A DNA stretch of 64,000 bases from Phenylobacterium sp. (GTDB lineage Bacteria > Pseudomonadota > Alphaproteobacteria > Caulobacterales > Caulobacteraceae), in the NCBI RefSeq assembly GCF_022402485.1, contig NZ_JAKRSA010000029.1:1-64000 (forward strand), in the 5' to 3' direction. Made by a program: the position numbers and the translations under genes. The notes below the pieces were generated by a model that ran no database searches, had not been told where the DNA came from, and saw nothing but the letters and a program-made list of their open reading frames with translations. Shown piece after piece: positions 36,863 to 45,742 of the stretch (positions within the stretch are counted from its first letter, which is position 1; each line of letters starts with the position of its first letter).

Positions 36863-36922
36863 GCGACTTGACCGCCCTGGCGTGACGGCGCCACCTCTGG
36901 GGTCTAAGCCGGAGGGACGACC

Positions 36923-37540
36923 ATGAAGATCTATGACACCCCAAGGGCACCCAATCCGCGCCGGGTCCGCCTGTTCATGCTCGAAAAGGGGATCGAGGGC
37001 GTGGAGATCGTCCCGGTCAACCTGCTGGAAGGCGCCCACAAGCAGCCGGACTATCTGGGCAAGGCGGGCCTGCCCAATGTCCCCATGCTGGAGATGGACG
37101 ACGGGACCTGCATCACCGAATCCCTGGCCATCTGCCGCTATCTCGAGAGCGTCTATCCCGAACCCAATCTGATGGGCCGCGATCCCAAGGAGACGGCGAT
37201 TATCGAGATGTGGACCCGGCGGGCCGAGATGATGGTCGCCACCCCGCTCATGCTGGCGGTGCGCCATACCCATCCGGCCCTGGGGGTGCTGGAAAAGCAG
37301 AACCCGGCCATCGGCGAGGCCAATGCCGAGGGCGGGACCCGCGCGCTCAAGCTGTTTGACCGTCGACTGGCCGAGAGTGAGTGGATCGCCGCCGACCGGC
37401 TGACCATCGCCGACATCGTCGCCTTCGCCTCCATCGATTTCGCCCGGATGATCCGGTTCAAGCCCCCGGAGGAACTGACCCACGTCAACCGCTGGCTGGA
37501 CGCCATGAAGGCCCGCGACTCGGTCAAGACCGCCCCATGA
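36923..37540 (+). CDS. Glutathione S-transferase family protein
   Basis: A 205-residue GST with an N-terminal thioredoxin-like domain (MKIYDTPRAPNPRRVRLFMLEKG), the cis-proline region NVPMLEMDDG, the glutathione-binding ITESLAICRYLE, and an all-helical C-terminal domain. The nucleophile is probably a Ser or Asn near residues 9-11. The substrate is unknown. The stop overlaps the next start by four bases. Confidence 0.9.
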   Translation: MKIYDTPRAPNPRRVRLFMLEKGIEGVEIVPVNLLEGAHKQPDYLGKAGLPNVPMLEMDDGTCITESLAICRYLESVYPEPNLMGRDPKETAIIEMWTRRAEMMVATPLMLAVRHTHPALGVLEKQNPAIGEANAEGGTRALKLFDRRLAESEWIAADRLTIADIVAFASIDFARMIRFKPPEELTHVNRWLDAMKARDSVKTAP

Positions 37541-38010
37541 AGCCTCTGCTACTCGCCAGCCTCCTTGCGGCCCTGGCCTTCCCAGCCGTGGCCCGGGATT
37601 TGACCGTATCCCGCGCCGATGGAACCGCAGTGGTGCTCACCGAAAAGGACTTGGCCGACCTGCCCCGCCTCCAGGTGAGCGTCGAGGGCCAGGCTGGCCC
37701 AGACCTTTATGAGGGACCGGCGCTCGCCCACATCATGCGGGCCGCGGGCCTGCCGGTGGGCATGCGCGCCCATGGCCAGCCCATGCGGGGCTATCTCGTG
37801 GTCCGTGGTGCCGACGGCTATGCCGCGGTGCTATCGGCGGTGGAGGCCGATAAGGACCTGCATGGCGATGCTGCCATCCTGGCCGACACCTTGAACGGCG
37901 GTCCCCTGCCGGAGCGGGAAGGCCCCCGGCGGGTTGTTGTGGCCGACGACCTCAAGTCCTGGCGCAGCGTCCGCCAGGTGGTGGCCATCGACTATCGGCT
38001 GGCGGAGTAG
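37537..38010 (+). CDS. Small secreted protein of the molybdopterin-oxidoreductase fold
   Basis: A 157-residue protein with a signal peptide (about 1-19, ending AVA). It resembles the small stand-alone relatives of the sulfite-oxidase Moco domain: a LTEKDLADLPRL segment, YEGPALAHIMRAAGLP, GYLVVRGADGYAAVLSAVE and RRVVVADDLKSWRSVRQVVAIDY. No cofactor cysteine is visible, so catalysis is doubtful and a binding role is possible. It is translationally coupled to the GST gene. Confidence 0.65.
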   Translation: MKPLLLASLLAALAFPAVARDLTVSRADGTAVVLTEKDLADLPRLQVSVEGQAGPDLYEGPALAHIMRAAGLPVGMRAHGQPMRGYLVVRGADGYAAVLSAVEADKDLHGDAAILADTLNGGPLPEREGPRRVVVADDLKSWRSVRQVVAIDYRLAE

Positions 38011-38052
38011 GCGGGCGAGGGAACCTTTGCCCACGGCAGAGGTTTGGATGGC

Positions 38053-38214
38053 ATGTCATTGCTCATCTTCATCGTCATCATCCTCGTGGTGCTTGGTCTG
38101 GCCCTCTACGCCGTCCGGCTCCTGCCCATACCTGGCCCCCTCAACGGGCTGATCCAGGCGGTCCTGGTGGTCATCGCCCTCGTGGTGATCGCCCAGCGGG
38201 CCGGCCTGTTCTAG
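38053..38214 (+). CDS. 53-residue two-helix membrane protein
   Basis: Starting at the ATG at 38053 after AGAGG, the frame reads MSLLIFIVIILVVLGLALYA, then a short loop with LLPIPGPLNGLI and a second hydrophobic helix, ending AQRAGLF. Two membrane helices and a Pro-containing loop fit the class of about 50-residue bacterial membrane proteins that includes the Thivi_2564 family. Its stop overlaps the end of the convergent LLM gene by four bases. Function is unknown. Confidence 0.65.
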   Translation: MSLLIFIVIILVVLGLALYAVRLLPIPGPLNGLIQAVLVVIALVVIAQRAGLF

Positions 38215-39206
38215 GCGGGCTTGATCAGCTCCAGGGAGCGGATGCGAGACTCAAGGCTTGGTCCTGACGCCATGACGAAAATCTCGTCGGCGCCGCTGGC
38301 CTGAGCCTTGGCCTCCAGGCGCTGGCGCACCGCCGCAGCGTCACCGACAATGCTGCGGGCCTGAATGGCCGCCAGTTCGGGGTGGCCCTCGAACTCGGCC
38401 AGATAGGCCAGCGCCTCGGGAATGACCGGGAAGCGGCGCCGCTGGCCGGTCATGGTCGCCAGGGTTGAGGCCCGGCGAGGGGCGTCGAGTCTCTGGGCCT
38501 CGGCTTCGGTGTCTGCCGCCAGGGCGATGGTGGCGATGGCCGCCATGGGCACCTCTCGGAAGGGAGAGGGCGTAAAGGCCTGCCGATAGGCCGCCACTGC
38601 CGGTCCCCCGTCACTGCGGGCGATGAACTCGGCAAACACCATCCCTACACCCGCCTGGCCGGCAAAGGCCGCGCTCTCGGCCGAGGAGCACAGCATGAAC
38701 AGGTCTGGGTGGCTGGGCCCTGTGGGATGGGCGCGAATGCCCCTGGCCGGGTGATCTGCCCCCAGGGGCTCACGGCCGCCGGCGTCCAGAAGCCAGGCGT
38801 TCAACAGGGCGAAATAGTGCGGAAAGGCCTCAGAGGAGGCCGAGCGCAGGGCCGCGCCGGTGCGCCCGTCGGCACCCAGGGCCCGGCCGACCCCGAGGTC
38901 GATCCGGCCCGGGGCCAGGGCTTCCAGCTCCATGAAGACCTCGGCAACCTTCAGGGGTGAATAGTTGACCAGCATCACCCCGCCTGACCCCAGCCGGATC
39001 GTGGAGGTCGCTTGGGTCAGGGCCGCGATCAGGATCTCTGGGGCCGGGGAAGCGAGGCCTTCGATATTGTGGTGTTCAGCCAGCCAGAACCGATGATAGC
39101 CCAGCCGCTCGGCGGCCTTGGCCACCTCCAGGGTTTCACGGATGGCCTGGGCCTGGGTGTTGTGTCCCCCCACCGGGGACAGGTCGAGAACCGAAAGCTG
39201 GCTCAC
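38211..39206 (-). CDS. LLM-class flavin-dependent oxidoreductase
   Basis: A 331-residue luciferase-like monooxygenase relative. The family motifs are LGYHRFWLAEHHN, IRLGSGGVMLVNYSPLKVAEVF, APGRIDLGVGRALG and a C-terminal VGDAAAVRQRLEA. These TIM-barrel proteins use FMN or F420. The sequence is of the single-subunit type with alkanal-monooxygenase-like annotation; the substrate is unknown. The next upstream gene overlaps it by four bases. Confidence 0.9.
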   Translation of the reverse strand: MSQLSVLDLSPVGGHNTQAQAIRETLEVAKAAERLGYHRFWLAEHHNIEGLASPAPEILIAALTQATSTIRLGSGGVMLVNYSPLKVAEVFMELEALAPGRIDLGVGRALGADGRTGAALRSASSEAFPHYFALLNAWLLDAGGREPLGADHPARGIRAHPTGPSHPDLFMLCSSAESAAFAGQAGVGMVFAEFIARSDGGPAVAAYRQAFTPSPFREVPMAAIATIALAADTEAEAQRLDAPRRASTLATMTGQRRRFPVIPEALAYLAEFEGHPELAAIQARSIVGDAAAVRQRLEAKAQASGADEIFVMASGPSLESRIRSLELIKPA

Positions 39207-39457
39207 GCCGTGGGCGACCGAAACTCGCGGATGATCATCCGTACCCCATAGGCGGTCACCAGACCGGCAAAGCTCATCACCACGATAGAGACCGGCATGG
39301 CGGTGGGCTCAAGGGCGCTGATCCAGCGCCCAGGGGAGACGCTGGTAAGGTAGAAGGCCAGCTCCACAAACTTGAACAGGGCGACCGGTCCGGCCAGCAG
39401 GGCGAGGGCGGCCCCCATGGCGATCTGGCCCAGATTGCGTTTGGCGGGCGGGCTCAT
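39203..39457 (-). CDS. Small membrane protein (84 residues)
   Basis: The ATG at 39457 gives MSPPAKRNLGQIAMGAALAL and two hydrophobic stretches (about 12-32 and 52-72). The stop overlaps the start of the LLM gene, so both are probably translated from one mRNA. I do not recognise a family. The frame is open further upstream into the thioesterase gene, but the start at 39457 avoids that overlap. Confidence 0.6.
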   Translation of the reverse strand: MSPPAKRNLGQIAMGAALALLAGPVALFKFVELAFYLTSVSPGRWISALEPTAMPVSIVVMSFAGLVTAYGVRMIIREFRSPTA

Positions 39458-39518
39458 AGGGACTCCTGGCGGACGGGGTGAGAGTAGAACATGGTCCTGC
39501 GCCGGCACGGCGCAAGCG

Positions 39519-39968
39519 TCACTTGCGCGGCCCACGCTTCTTGATGACGCCGGAGAAGCTCATGACGTTCTCGCCCCCGGTGGTAATCAGGCCGCGCACA
39601 AAGACCATGGACCGGGCGTTCTTGACCACTTCGCCTTTGCATTCCACCAGGGCACCGAGGGGCACGGCCCCGACGAATTCGCCGTTCAAGGTTGCCGTCA
39701 CGCTATGCTGACCCTCCAGGGCGTCCCGGGCGATCACGAACAGGGCGAAGTCGGCAAAGGTCATGATGCAGCCGCCGTGCATGAAGCCGCCGCCGTTCAG
39801 GTGCTTGGGCTCGGCGCGGAAAGCGCAGCGTGGTGTGCCGTCAGGATCCTGACGGAAATAGAAGGGGCCAGCGTGATCCTCAAAGGGATCAGACCCCTCC
39901 CAGGTGCGCCAACCCGCCCATTCGCCCTTTGTCACCAGTTCGTTTTTGGCTTCGCCGCCGCCATCCAT
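39519..39968 (-). CDS. PaaI-type hotdog thioesterase
   Basis: A 149-residue hotdog protein with the HGG motif in NGGGFMHGGCIMTFADFALF and the strand VTATLNGEFVGAVPLG. It would hydrolyse an acyl-CoA. The ATG at 39968 is chosen over a GTG one codon earlier. It diverges from the thiolase gene across about 200 bases, which hold no other feature I can support. Confidence 0.83.
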   Translation of the reverse strand: MDGGGEAKNELVTKGEWAGWRTWEGSDPFEDHAGPFYFRQDPDGTPRCAFRAEPKHLNGGGFMHGGCIMTFADFALFVIARDALEGQHSVTATLNGEFVGAVPLGALVECKGEVVKNARSMVFVRGLITTGGENVMSFSGVIKKRGPRK

Positions 39969-40176
39969 CACTTCGACCCGTCTCTGAAACTTCAGTCACG
40001 GCTCCTTAGCCGCCGAGCGGGTCTGGTTGAAAGCCCTGATTTCCGGGCTCGGACCGCGACGCCAAATCCCGCGGCTTCTCGTCTGGGCAGTGTCGAAGGG
40101 TTTGCTCGCTTTGGCCTCAGTCACTAGGTTCCCTCACCACCGAACCAAACCGAACCGAACGATGCGAGGCGAAACC

Positions 40177-41385
40177 ATGGAAGGCCGGACCGTCTATCTC
40201 TGTGCAGGTCTGCGCAGCCCGATCGGCCGCTATGGCGGAGCCCTGGCCAAGGTGCGCGCCGACGACCTGGCCGCCCATCCGATCCGCGCCCTGATGGCCA
40301 GCCTGCCCAAGGTGGACTGGGAACAGGTGGACGAGGTCGTTTATGGCTGCGTCAACCAGGCTGGCGAGGATAACCGAAATGTCGCCCGAATGGCTCTGCT
40401 TCTGGCCGGCATGCCGAGCTCGGTGCCGGGTCTGACGGTCAACCGGCTTTGTGCCTCGGGTCTTGATGCGGTGATCGCCGCCGCGCGGATGATCGCCGTG
40501 GGCGAGGCCGAGCTGGTGATCGCCGGTGGCGTGGAAAGCATGTCCCGCGCGCCTTTCGTGATGGGCAAGGCTGACTCGGCCTTCTCCCGGTCGGCGGAGA
40601 TCTTCGACACCACCATCGGCTGGCGGTTCGTCAATCCGCAGATGCAGAAAGACTACGGCGTCGATTCCATGCCGGAGACCGCGGAGAACGTCGCAACCGA
40701 CTATCAGGTCGCCCGCGCCGATCAGGACGCCTTCGCCGCCCGCAGCCAGCATCGCTATGGCGCGGCCCAGGCCCGCGGCTTCTTTGAGGGCGAGATTGCC
40801 CCCCTCACCCTGAAGGACCGCAAGGGCGATACGGTGGTCTCCAAGGACGAGCACCCCCGCCCCGACACGACGCTGGAAGCGCTTCAGGGCCTCAAGCCGA
40901 TCGTGCGTGCCGACGGTACGGTCACGGCGGGAAATGCGTCAGGTGTCAATGACGGGGCTGCTGCCCTGCTGCTGGCCTCGGCTGAGATGGTTCAGAAGTT
41001 GGGCCTCGAGCCCCTGGCCCGGATCGAGGGCGGAGCCTCTGGCGGCGTGCCGCCCCGGGTCATGGGCTATGGCCCGGTGCCGGCGGTGGACAAGCTCTGC
41101 GGGCGCCTCGGCCTGTCCCCCCGGGACTTCGATGTGGTGGAGCTGAACGAGGCCTTTGCCGCCCAAGCCCTGGCCTGCACCCGGGCCTGGGGCCTGGCCG
41201 ATGACGCCGAGCATGTGAATCCGCATGGGGGCGCCATCGCCATCGGCCACCCGTTGGGCGCGTCCGGTGCCCGTATCGCCCTGACCGCCGCCCGGGCCAT
41301 GATCGACCGGGGCGGGTCGCGGGCGCTGGCCACCATGTGCGTCGGCGTCGGCCAGGGTTCAGCCCTGGCCCTGGCCAAGGCCTGA
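40177..41385 (+). CDS. Acetyl-CoA acetyltransferase, 3-oxoadipyl-CoA thiolase type
   Basis: A 402-residue thiolase with nucleophile C92 in [12 protein letters not shown], the [10 protein letters not shown] motif and the second catalytic Cys in CVGVGQG. The segments [38 protein letters not shown] and [11 protein letters not shown] favour the PcaF/PaaJ group, which cleaves 3-oxoadipyl-CoA to succinyl-CoA and acetyl-CoA. No other pca or paa gene is nearby, so a general 3-ketoacyl thiolase is also possible. The ATG at 40177 follows GAGGCG at good spacing. Confidence 0.88.
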   Translation: MEGRTVYLCAGLRSPIGRYGGALAKVRADDLAAHPIRALMASLPKVDWEQVDEVVYGCVNQAGEDNRNVARMALLLAGMPSSVPGLTVNRLCASGLDAVIAAARMIAVGEAELVIAGGVESMSRAPFVMGKADSAFSRSAEIFDTTIGWRFVNPQMQKDYGVDSMPETAENVATDYQVARADQDAFAARSQHRYGAAQARGFFEGEIAPLTLKDRKGDTVVSKDEHPRPDTTLEALQGLKPIVRADGTVTAGNASGVNDGAAALLLASAEMVQKLGLEPLARIEGGASGGVPPRVMGYGPVPAVDKLCGRLGLSPRDFDVVELNEAFAAQALACTRAWGLADDAEHVNPHGGAIAIGHPLGASGARIALTAARAMIDRGGSRALATMCVGVGQGSALALAKA

Positions 41386-41400
41386 TTTCAGAAAGACGGA

Positions 41401-42555
41401 ATGACCATGGCCCTAGACGCCGAAACCCGCGACCAGCTGATCCACACCGTCCGCCGCTTTGTCACCGAGCGGCTGCGCCCCCTGGAGGCCCAGGTCTCCG
41501 AGACCGACTCCATGCCCGATGATGTGGTGGCCGAGATGAAGGAGCTGGGCCTGTTTGGCCTCTCCATTCCGGGCGAATACGGCGGGCTAGACCTTTCCAT
41601 GGAGGAAGAGTGCCTGGTGGCGGTGGAGCTTGGCCGGACCAGCCCGGCCTTCCGTTCGGCCTTTGGCACCAATGTCGGCATCGGCAGCCAGGGCCTGGTG
41701 ATGTTCGGCACTGAAGAGCAGAAGGCCAGGTATCTGCCGGGCATCGCATCCGGGGAGATCATCACCTCGTTTGCCCTCACCGAGCCGGAGGCGGGCTCAG
41801 ACTCTGCCTCGGTCCAGACCCGTGCGACCCGGGACGGCGACGCCTATGTGCTGAACGGATCCAAGCGCTACATCACTAACGCCAATAAGGCGCACCTGTT
41901 TACGGTCATGGCCCGCACCGACCCGTCCAAGCCAGGCGGTGGCGGGGTCTCGGCCTTTCTGGTCCCCCGGGACCTGCCCGGCCTGTCGGTGAGCAAGCCC
42001 GAGAAGAAGATGGGCCAGCAGGGTGCCCACATCTGTGACGTGACCTTCGACAATGTCCGGGTGCCGGTAGAAAACCGCCTGGGTGCCGAGGGTGAGGGCT
42101 TCAAGGTGGCCATGCAGGTCCTCGACCGTGGCCGACTGCACATCTCGGCGGTCTGCGTCGGGGTGGCCGAGCGCTTGATCACCGACTGTGTGGCCTATGC
42201 CAGTGAGCGCAAGCAGTTCGGTCAGGCCATCAGCCAGTTCCAGCTGGTCCAGGGCATGATCGCAGACTCCAAGACCGAGGCCCTGGCCGCCAAGGCGCTG
42301 ACCATGGAGACGGCCCGCACCCGCGACGCCGGTCATGGCGTCACCATGGAAGCGGCGGCGGCCAAATACTTCGCCTCTGAGATGGTTGGTCGGGTGGCCG
42401 ACCGGGCGGTGCAGATCTTTGGCGGGGCAGGCTATGTCGCCGACTATGGCATCGAGCGGTTCTACCGCGACGTGCGCATCTTCCGCATCTATGAGGGCAC
42501 GAGCCAGATTCAGCAGGTGGTCATCGCCCGCGAAACCCTAAAGCGCGGCGGCTGA
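41401..42555 (+). CDS. Acyl-CoA dehydrogenase
   Basis: A 384-residue flavoenzyme. FALTEPEAGSDSASVQT binds FAD and substrate, and the catalytic base is E365 in FRIYEGTSQIQ. It oxidises an acyl-CoA to the 2-enoyl-CoA with transfer of electrons to ETF. The Glu position in the C-terminal YEGT motif is that of short/medium-chain enzymes rather than isovaleryl-CoA dehydrogenase. It lies 15 bases after the thiolase gene and overlaps DUF3253 by one base. Confidence 0.92.
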   Translation: MTMALDAETRDQLIHTVRRFVTERLRPLEAQVSETDSMPDDVVAEMKELGLFGLSIPGEYGGLDLSMEEECLVAVELGRTSPAFRSAFGTNVGIGSQGLVMFGTEEQKARYLPGIASGEIITSFALTEPEAGSDSASVQTRATRDGDAYVLNGSKRYITNANKAHLFTVMARTDPSKPGGGGVSAFLVPRDLPGLSVSKPEKKMGQQGAHICDVTFDNVRVPVENRLGAEGEGFKVAMQVLDRGRLHISAVCVGVAERLITDCVAYASERKQFGQAISQFQLVQGMIADSKTEALAAKALTMETARTRDAGHGVTMEAAAAKYFASEMVGRVADRAVQIFGGAGYVADYGIERFYRDVRIFRIYEGTSQIQQVVIARETLKRGG

Positions 42556-42857
42556 TGTCTGATCCGATTGAAACGGCGATCTTCGCCCTCCTGGCCCCCC
42601 TGGCGCCCGGCAAGTCCGTCTCCGCTGAGGAAGTGGCCCGGGCCGCCGATCCGGAGGGCTGGCATCGCTGGCTGTCGCGGGTGCGTACGGTCTCGGTAGG
42701 ACTCGCCCGGGAGGGCCGGCTGGTCATCACCCGGCACGGCAAGCCAGCTGATCCTAACAAGTTCAAGGGTGTTTATCGCCTGCGGCTGCCCCTGGCAGGC
42801 GAGGTGCTCCCAGGCGTCCTGGTCTCCCCGGCCACGGAAGACACCGAAGCCTCTTAA
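42555..42857 (+). CDS. DUF3253 protein
   Basis: A 100-residue protein. The pattern ALLAPLAPGKSVSAEEVARA, WHRWLSRVRTVSVGLAREGRLVITRHGKP and GVYRLRL is that of DUF3253, a small winged-helix-like family of unknown function. The gene overlaps the acyl-CoA dehydrogenase stop by one base (TGATG). Confidence 0.82.
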   Translation: MSDPIETAIFALLAPLAPGKSVSAEEVARAADPEGWHRWLSRVRTVSVGLAREGRLVITRHGKPADPNKFKGVYRLRLPLAGEVLPGVLVSPATEDTEAS

Positions 42858-42925
42858 GGCCGCTCAGGCTCGTAAGGTTGGCATGGGGTGCCCATTTCAC
42901 GACCTATGCATCTCGGGAGCGCGCA

Positions 42926-43543
42926 TTGTCCGTAACGCCGGATTCCCCTGTTCCGGACCGCGGTCTTGAGACCTTGCTGGCGGAAATCTCAGCCTGTCGG
43001 GCCTGCGCCGGCGACCTTGTGCCTGATCCCCGACCGGTGGTGCGGGTCAGCCCTGAGACACGACTGCTGATCTGTGGTCAGGCGCCGGGACGGTTGGTTC
43101 ATGAGACCGGCCTGCCGTTCAACGATCCGTCCGGGGTGCGCCTGCGCCAATGGATGGGGATCGACCGGGAGACCTTCTATGGCCATCCCGCCATTGGCGT
43201 TGCTGCCATGGCGTTCTGCTTTCCCGGCACCAACCCCAAGGGCGGAGACTTTCCGCCGCCAGCTCGCTGCGCCCAGCTCTGGCGTCGGCAGCTCTTGGCG
43301 CAGTTGCCCAAGGTCGAGTTGACCCTTCTGGTGGGGTCCTATGCCCAGGCCTGGGCGCTGGGGGCAGGCCGAAAGGCCAACATGACCGAGACGGTGGCGG
43401 CCTGGTCTGAGTACGGGGCAGGCATCTTGCCCCTGCCGCACCCGTCCTGGCGCAACACCGCGTGGCTGAAGCGCAATCCCTGGTTCGAGGCTGAGGTGAC
43501 GCCCTATCTTCGCCAAAGGGTGGAGGACATGCTGCGCTCATGA
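42926..43543 (+). CDS. Uracil-DNA glycosylase superfamily protein with four-cysteine cluster site
   Basis: A 205-residue UDG-superfamily protein. Motif A is ICGQAPGRLVHETGLPFNDPSG and the second motif is LPHPSWRN. Four cysteines in the spacing CxxC and C-x16-C match the iron-sulfur site of family 4/5 glycosylases. It should excise uracil or a related base, although motif residues differ from classical family 4. The TTG at 42926 after GGGAG is a likely start; a TTG at 42878 gives 16 more residues. It ends in a four-base overlap with the lipase gene. Confidence 0.78.
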   Translation: MSVTPDSPVPDRGLETLLAEISACRACAGDLVPDPRPVVRVSPETRLLICGQAPGRLVHETGLPFNDPSGVRLRQWMGIDRETFYGHPAIGVAAMAFCFPGTNPKGGDFPPPARCAQLWRRQLLAQLPKVELTLLVGSYAQAWALGAGRKANMTETVAAWSEYGAGILPLPHPSWRNTAWLKRNPWFEAEVTPYLRQRVEDMLRS

Positions 43544-44577
43544 CTCGCCTGACCGCTCTGATGTTCGCCCTGATGCTGGGGGCCTGTACCCCGCTCATGA
43601 CCCAGACAGCGGGCCAACCGCCCTTGGGCTTCGAAGGTCCGCGGCTGAGTGGGGATCAGTTCATCAGCTATGACGGCGCGCGCCTGGGGCTAACCCGCTG
43701 GGACGCAAACGATGGCGCGCCGGGCACCGTGGTGGTCGCTGTGCATGGCATGAACGACTATGCCAACGCCTTCCATCTGGCCGCGCCATATTGGGCCGCG
43801 CACGGGGTGAGCACCTACGCCTATGACCAGCGGGGCTTTGGCCGCTCCCCCAACCGCGGCGTCTGGCCTGACGAGACCGTCCTGCAGGAAGACCTGCGGA
43901 CCCTTGTGGCCCTGGTCAGGGCCCGCCATCCCCATGCCGAGGTGGTCGTCATGGGCGAGAGCATGGGCGGGGCGGTGGCCATCCGCGCCTTCGCCTCTCA
44001 GCGGCCACCCGACGCCCATCGGCTGGTCTTGCTGGCGCCGGCGGTCTGGGGCTGGTCGACCCAGCCCTTGCCCTACAAGACTGCCCTTTGGTTTGCCGCC
44101 CATGTTACCGGTCCCAAGGTCTATACGCCCCCCAGCTGGGTCACGGACCGGGTCAGACCCACCGACAATCTCGCCGAGCTGCGCGCCATGGGAGCTGATC
44201 CCCTGATGATCTGGGGCGCGCGGTCCGACACGCTCTTTGGGCTGGTGGACCTGATGGAGAACGCCTGGCGCGACATCGCCAGGCTGCAGGTTCCAGTGCT
44301 CTATCTCTACGGCCAGAACGACGAGATCATCCCAGAGCGTCCCGCCCTGCAGGCTGCGGCACGCCTCAAGCCCTCAGACCGGACGGCCTACTATGCGAAG
44401 GGATGGCATCTTCTGACCCGGGACCTTCAAGGAGAGGTGGTGATGGCCGATATTCTGGCCGTCCTCACCGATCCGCAGGCGCCGCTGCCGTCTGGGACGC
44501 CACCGATTCCCACCGCACCCGGGGGTGACGAGGTGTCGCCTGTGCCTGCGCAGGCAACGGCGGGTTTGTCACGGTGA
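43540..44577 (+). CDS. Lipoprotein alpha/beta hydrolase (monoacylglycerol-lipase-like)
   Basis: A 345-residue protein with lipobox LGAC (C16) and an alpha/beta-hydrolase fold. VAVHGMNDYANAF supplies the oxyanion region, S141 in GESMGG is the nucleophile, and the Asp and His lie in YGQNDEIIP and KGWHLLTRD. It resembles lysophospholipase/monoacylglycerol lipase enzymes and should face the periplasm as a lipoprotein. The C-terminal 40 residues are Pro/Ala-rich. It overlaps the UDG-like gene by four bases. Confidence 0.88.
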   Translation: MTRLTALMFALMLGACTPLMTQTAGQPPLGFEGPRLSGDQFISYDGARLGLTRWDANDGAPGTVVVAVHGMNDYANAFHLAAPYWAAHGVSTYAYDQRGFGRSPNRGVWPDETVLQEDLRTLVALVRARHPHAEVVVMGESMGGAVAIRAFASQRPPDAHRLVLLAPAVWGWSTQPLPYKTALWFAAHVTGPKVYTPPSWVTDRVRPTDNLAELRAMGADPLMIWGARSDTLFGLVDLMENAWRDIARLQVPVLYLYGQNDEIIPERPALQAAARLKPSDRTAYYAKGWHLLTRDLQGEVVMADILAVLTDPQAPLPSGTPPIPTAPGGDEVSPVPAQATAGLSR

Positions 44578-44594
44578 GCCGGGCAGGCTAGAGC
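44566..44594 (+). promoter_or_regulatory. Likely housekeeping promoter of the leucine dehydrogenase gene
   Basis: TTGTCAC, 14 bases and GCTAGAGC closely match the Caulobacter housekeeping promoter pattern. It lies at the end of the lipase gene, about 40 bases before the ATG at 44634. Confidence 0.6.
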
Positions 44595-44633
44595 CGCCTG
44601 TGCCGGTTTCCACCACAACGATCCGTTGAGCGC

Positions 44634-45707
44634 ATGACCCTGTTCGATTCCCCTGACTTCGATGGCCACGAGGCCGTTCATGCCTTCTCCGACAAGGCCA
44701 CTGGACTGCGCTGCATCATCGCGGTCCATTCCACGGCCAGGGGGCCTTCGGCGGGCGGATGCCGCATGTGGCCGTTTGCGTCTTCGGCGGACGCCCTGCA
44801 GGACGCCCTGCGGCTGTCGCGGGCCATGTCCTACAAGAACGCCATGGCCGACCTCGACCTTGGCGGCGGCAAGGCGGTGATCATCGGTGACTCCCGCACC
44901 CAGAAGTCACCAGCCCTGTTCGAGGCTTTTGGCCGGGCCGTGGAGGCCGTGGGCGGCGCCTACTGGACCGCCGAAGATGTGGGGGTCTCTCCGTCTGATC
45001 TGATGCACGCCCGGGGGTATACCCGGTTCGTGGCCGGTCTGGAGGGCCATGCGGCGGCGTCAGGCGATCCAAGCCCGGTCACGGCGGAGGGCGTTTTCCG
45101 CGGGATCAGCCTGTGTGTCCGTCGGACCCTGGACCGGGACCTTTCAGGGGTCACTGTCGCCATTCAGGGGGTTGGCCATGTGGGTGCCTATCTGGCCCAG
45201 AAGCTCAGCGCTGCGGGCGCGCGGCTGGTGATCACCGACGTCAACCGTGAGGCTCTGGCCCAGGTGGCGGCCGCGACCGGCGCGAAGGTTGTGGCACCTG
45301 ACGAGATCTTTGACGTGGCCGCCGATGTCTTCGCCCCCTGTGCCCTGGGCGGGTCGATCAGCACCGAAACCCTGCCGCGGCTGCGGGCGCGCATCATTGC
45401 TGGCGGCGCCAATAATCAGCTGACCGATCCGGTGATTGGCCAGACCCTGTTCGACCTCGGCCTGCTCTATGCGCCGGACTATGTGATCAATGGGGGCGGC
45501 ATCATCAATGTCGCGGGCGAGATCCGCGCCCTGGACGCCGGGGAGGCCTTTGATCCCGCCTGGGTGGAGGGCAAGCTGTCACGGCTGATGCAGACCCTCG
45601 AGGCGGTTCTCGACCGCTCCTTGGCTGAGCGCCGCCCGACCCACGAGATCGCCGGCGAGATGGCCCGCGAGCGGATCGCCCGCGGCCGCGCTGTCACGCT
45701 GGCCTAA
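44634..45707 (+). CDS. ldh: Leucine dehydrogenase (Glu/Leu/Phe/Val dehydrogenase family)
   Basis: A 357-residue NAD-dependent amino acid dehydrogenase. GGCRMWPF and YKNAMADLDLGGGKAVI carry the catalytic lysines K68 and K80, and GVGHVGAYL binds NAD. It converts leucine, valine or isoleucine to the 2-oxo acid plus ammonia, reversibly. The GGGK layout favours leucine over glutamate as substrate. It is the last of a plus-strand gene run with acyl-CoA enzymes further upstream. Confidence 0.9.
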   Translation: MTLFDSPDFDGHEAVHAFSDKATGLRCIIAVHSTARGPSAGGCRMWPFASSADALQDALRLSRAMSYKNAMADLDLGGGKAVIIGDSRTQKSPALFEAFGRAVEAVGGAYWTAEDVGVSPSDLMHARGYTRFVAGLEGHAAASGDPSPVTAEGVFRGISLCVRRTLDRDLSGVTVAIQGVGHVGAYLAQKLSAAGARLVITDVNREALAQVAAATGAKVVAPDEIFDVAADVFAPCALGGSISTETLPRLRARIIAGGANNQLTDPVIGQTLFDLGLLYAPDYVINGGGIINVAGEIRALDAGEAFDPAWVEGKLSRLMQTLEAVLDRSLAERRPTHEIAGEMARERIARGRAVTLA

Positions 45708-45742
45708 GGGGCCGCGCGGGGTCGAGGATCAAAGGCTGGGCC

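Noticed and set aside
39203..39535. Longer 110-codon version of the small membrane protein
   Set aside because: It would overlap the thioesterase gene and its extra residues lack a hydrophobic or conserved pattern; the ATG at 39457 is a better start.
44543..44556. Palindrome TGCCTGCGCAGGCA as a possible operator
   Set aside because: It lies within the low-complexity Ala/Gln C-terminal codons of the lipase gene, so codon use explains it.
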